A stretch of DNA of 12,717 bases from Desulfobacteraceae bacterium. Lineage in GTDB: Bacteria > Desulfobacterota > DSM-4660 > Desulfatiglandales > B25-G16. Shown here one piece after another: positions 12,274 through 12,717 of this stretch (positions are counted from its first letter, which is position 1; every line of letters begins with the position of its first letter). Under the pieces are notes generated by a model. The model worked only from the letters and a program-made list of their open reading frames with translations, was not told the origin of the DNA and did no database searches. The position numbers were made by a program, and so were the translations under genes. The stretch covers positions 1 to 12,717 of the forward strand of contig JAPVWE010000016.1 in assembly GCA_028572035.1 (NCBI GenBank). Direction: 5' to 3'.

Positions 12274-12717
12274 CTACCGCCTTTCAACCAGGAGGTATCT
12301 GTCTTTTGGTAGCCGGGAGAAAATCACCGCACCTGCGCACGGGGCAACGAGTTTCTTACGCCATGTGGTACCAATTACCTGGAAGAGCTCAAGACAACAG
12401 GAGCATAGATTTGCACTCATATCAATCGAATAGGGGATTGTTTGGCCATCTGTCTCGATAAAGAATCGAGGTTTGATAAAATTGGCATGAGTTGCCGTAT
12501 GCGTGAGAAAAAGGCTATCCCAGTCCTCCTCAGATCCGAGTCTCCGTGCCCATCTCATCCAGATCCTCTTTTCAACATCTGAGATAATATTCCACTCCTG
12601 AGGAATGAGAGACCTAAATTCCTCATCCTCTACCATTTCTTGTTTCTCTTCTCTGGTTGCTGGCCTCGGGAGAAGGAAATCTGACCGGGTAATTACGGCC
12701 TCTTTATAGTGCTCAAA
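12274..12717 (-). CDS. Unrecognised protein, 3' part only (5' end outside window)
   Basis: The frame is open from the right edge of the window to a TAG at 12274, giving at least 147 codons. An internal ATG at 12636 would give 120 residues, but the 27 upstream codons are also open and protein-like (EHYKEAVITRSDFLLPRP), so the gene probably starts beyond the window. I do not recognise the family. Counting from the internal Met, the visible part has a charged, Trp-rich N-terminal half, then DMSANLCSCC (72-81) and a further Cys100 in APCAGAV. That group of four cysteines could bind metal or be redox active. There are no clear membrane segments. Downstream lies tRNA-Pro on the opposite strand. Function unknown. 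Confidence 0.6.
   Translation of the reverse strand, partial: FEHYKEAVITRSDFLLPRPATREEKQEMVEDEEFRSLIPQEWNIISDVEKRIWMRWARRLGSEEDWDSLFLTHTATHANFIKPRFFIETDGQTIPYSIDMSANLCSCCLELFQVIGTTWRKKLVAPCAGAVIFSRLPKDRYLLVERR

Overview
The window looks like chromosomal, mostly housekeeping DNA from a Gram-negative bacterium. GC content is moderate (mid-40s percent by eye, not computed). A Desulfobacterota (former Deltaproteobacteria) lineage fits best. The DksA-family protein has the compact form I associate with that group, the rpoZ-dnaJ-dksA order fits, and a high-molecular-weight bifunctional PBP1A plus a one-gene squalene synthase are compatible. This is an inference from protein character; no 16S or other decisive marker is present.

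Layout, left to right. (1) Positions 1-316 are a non-coding leader with a GC-rich hairpin, short direct repeats and a plausible sigma70-type promoter, followed by glgC (+), the committed step of glycogen synthesis. (2) Positions 1589-1814 separate convergent glgC and larC and hold a large nested palindromic element. (3) On the minus strand, a tight cluster runs rpoZ > dnaJ > dksA > larC: RNA polymerase omega, a DnaJ co-chaperone, a DksA-type polymerase regulator and the nickel-inserting enzyme for the nickel-pincer cofactor. (4) An AT-rich 359-bp divergent spacer with two dyads precedes the plus-strand pair comM-pbp1A, whose genes overlap by ATGA. (5) Head-on to pbp1A with only 11 bp between stops is a minus-strand pair: a class III adenylate cyclase with an unrecognised N-terminal region, then a squalene-synthase-like gene 12 nt downstream. 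(6) tRNA-Pro(GGG) lies on the plus strand, head-to-head with the cyclase. (7) The right edge holds the 3' part of an unrecognised minus-strand gene that runs off the window.

Functionally the window combines storage carbohydrate synthesis, transcription and stress control (omega, DksA, DnaJ), cofactor maturation (LarC), DNA processing (ComM), peptidoglycan synthesis (PBP1A), C30 isoprenoid synthesis and cAMP signalling. There is no CRISPR array, transposase, phage gene or recognisable defence system. The features most worth a second look are the nested inverted-repeat element between glgC and larC, the unknown sensory half of the cyclase and its coupling to squalene synthase, and the truncated cysteine-containing protein at the right edge.
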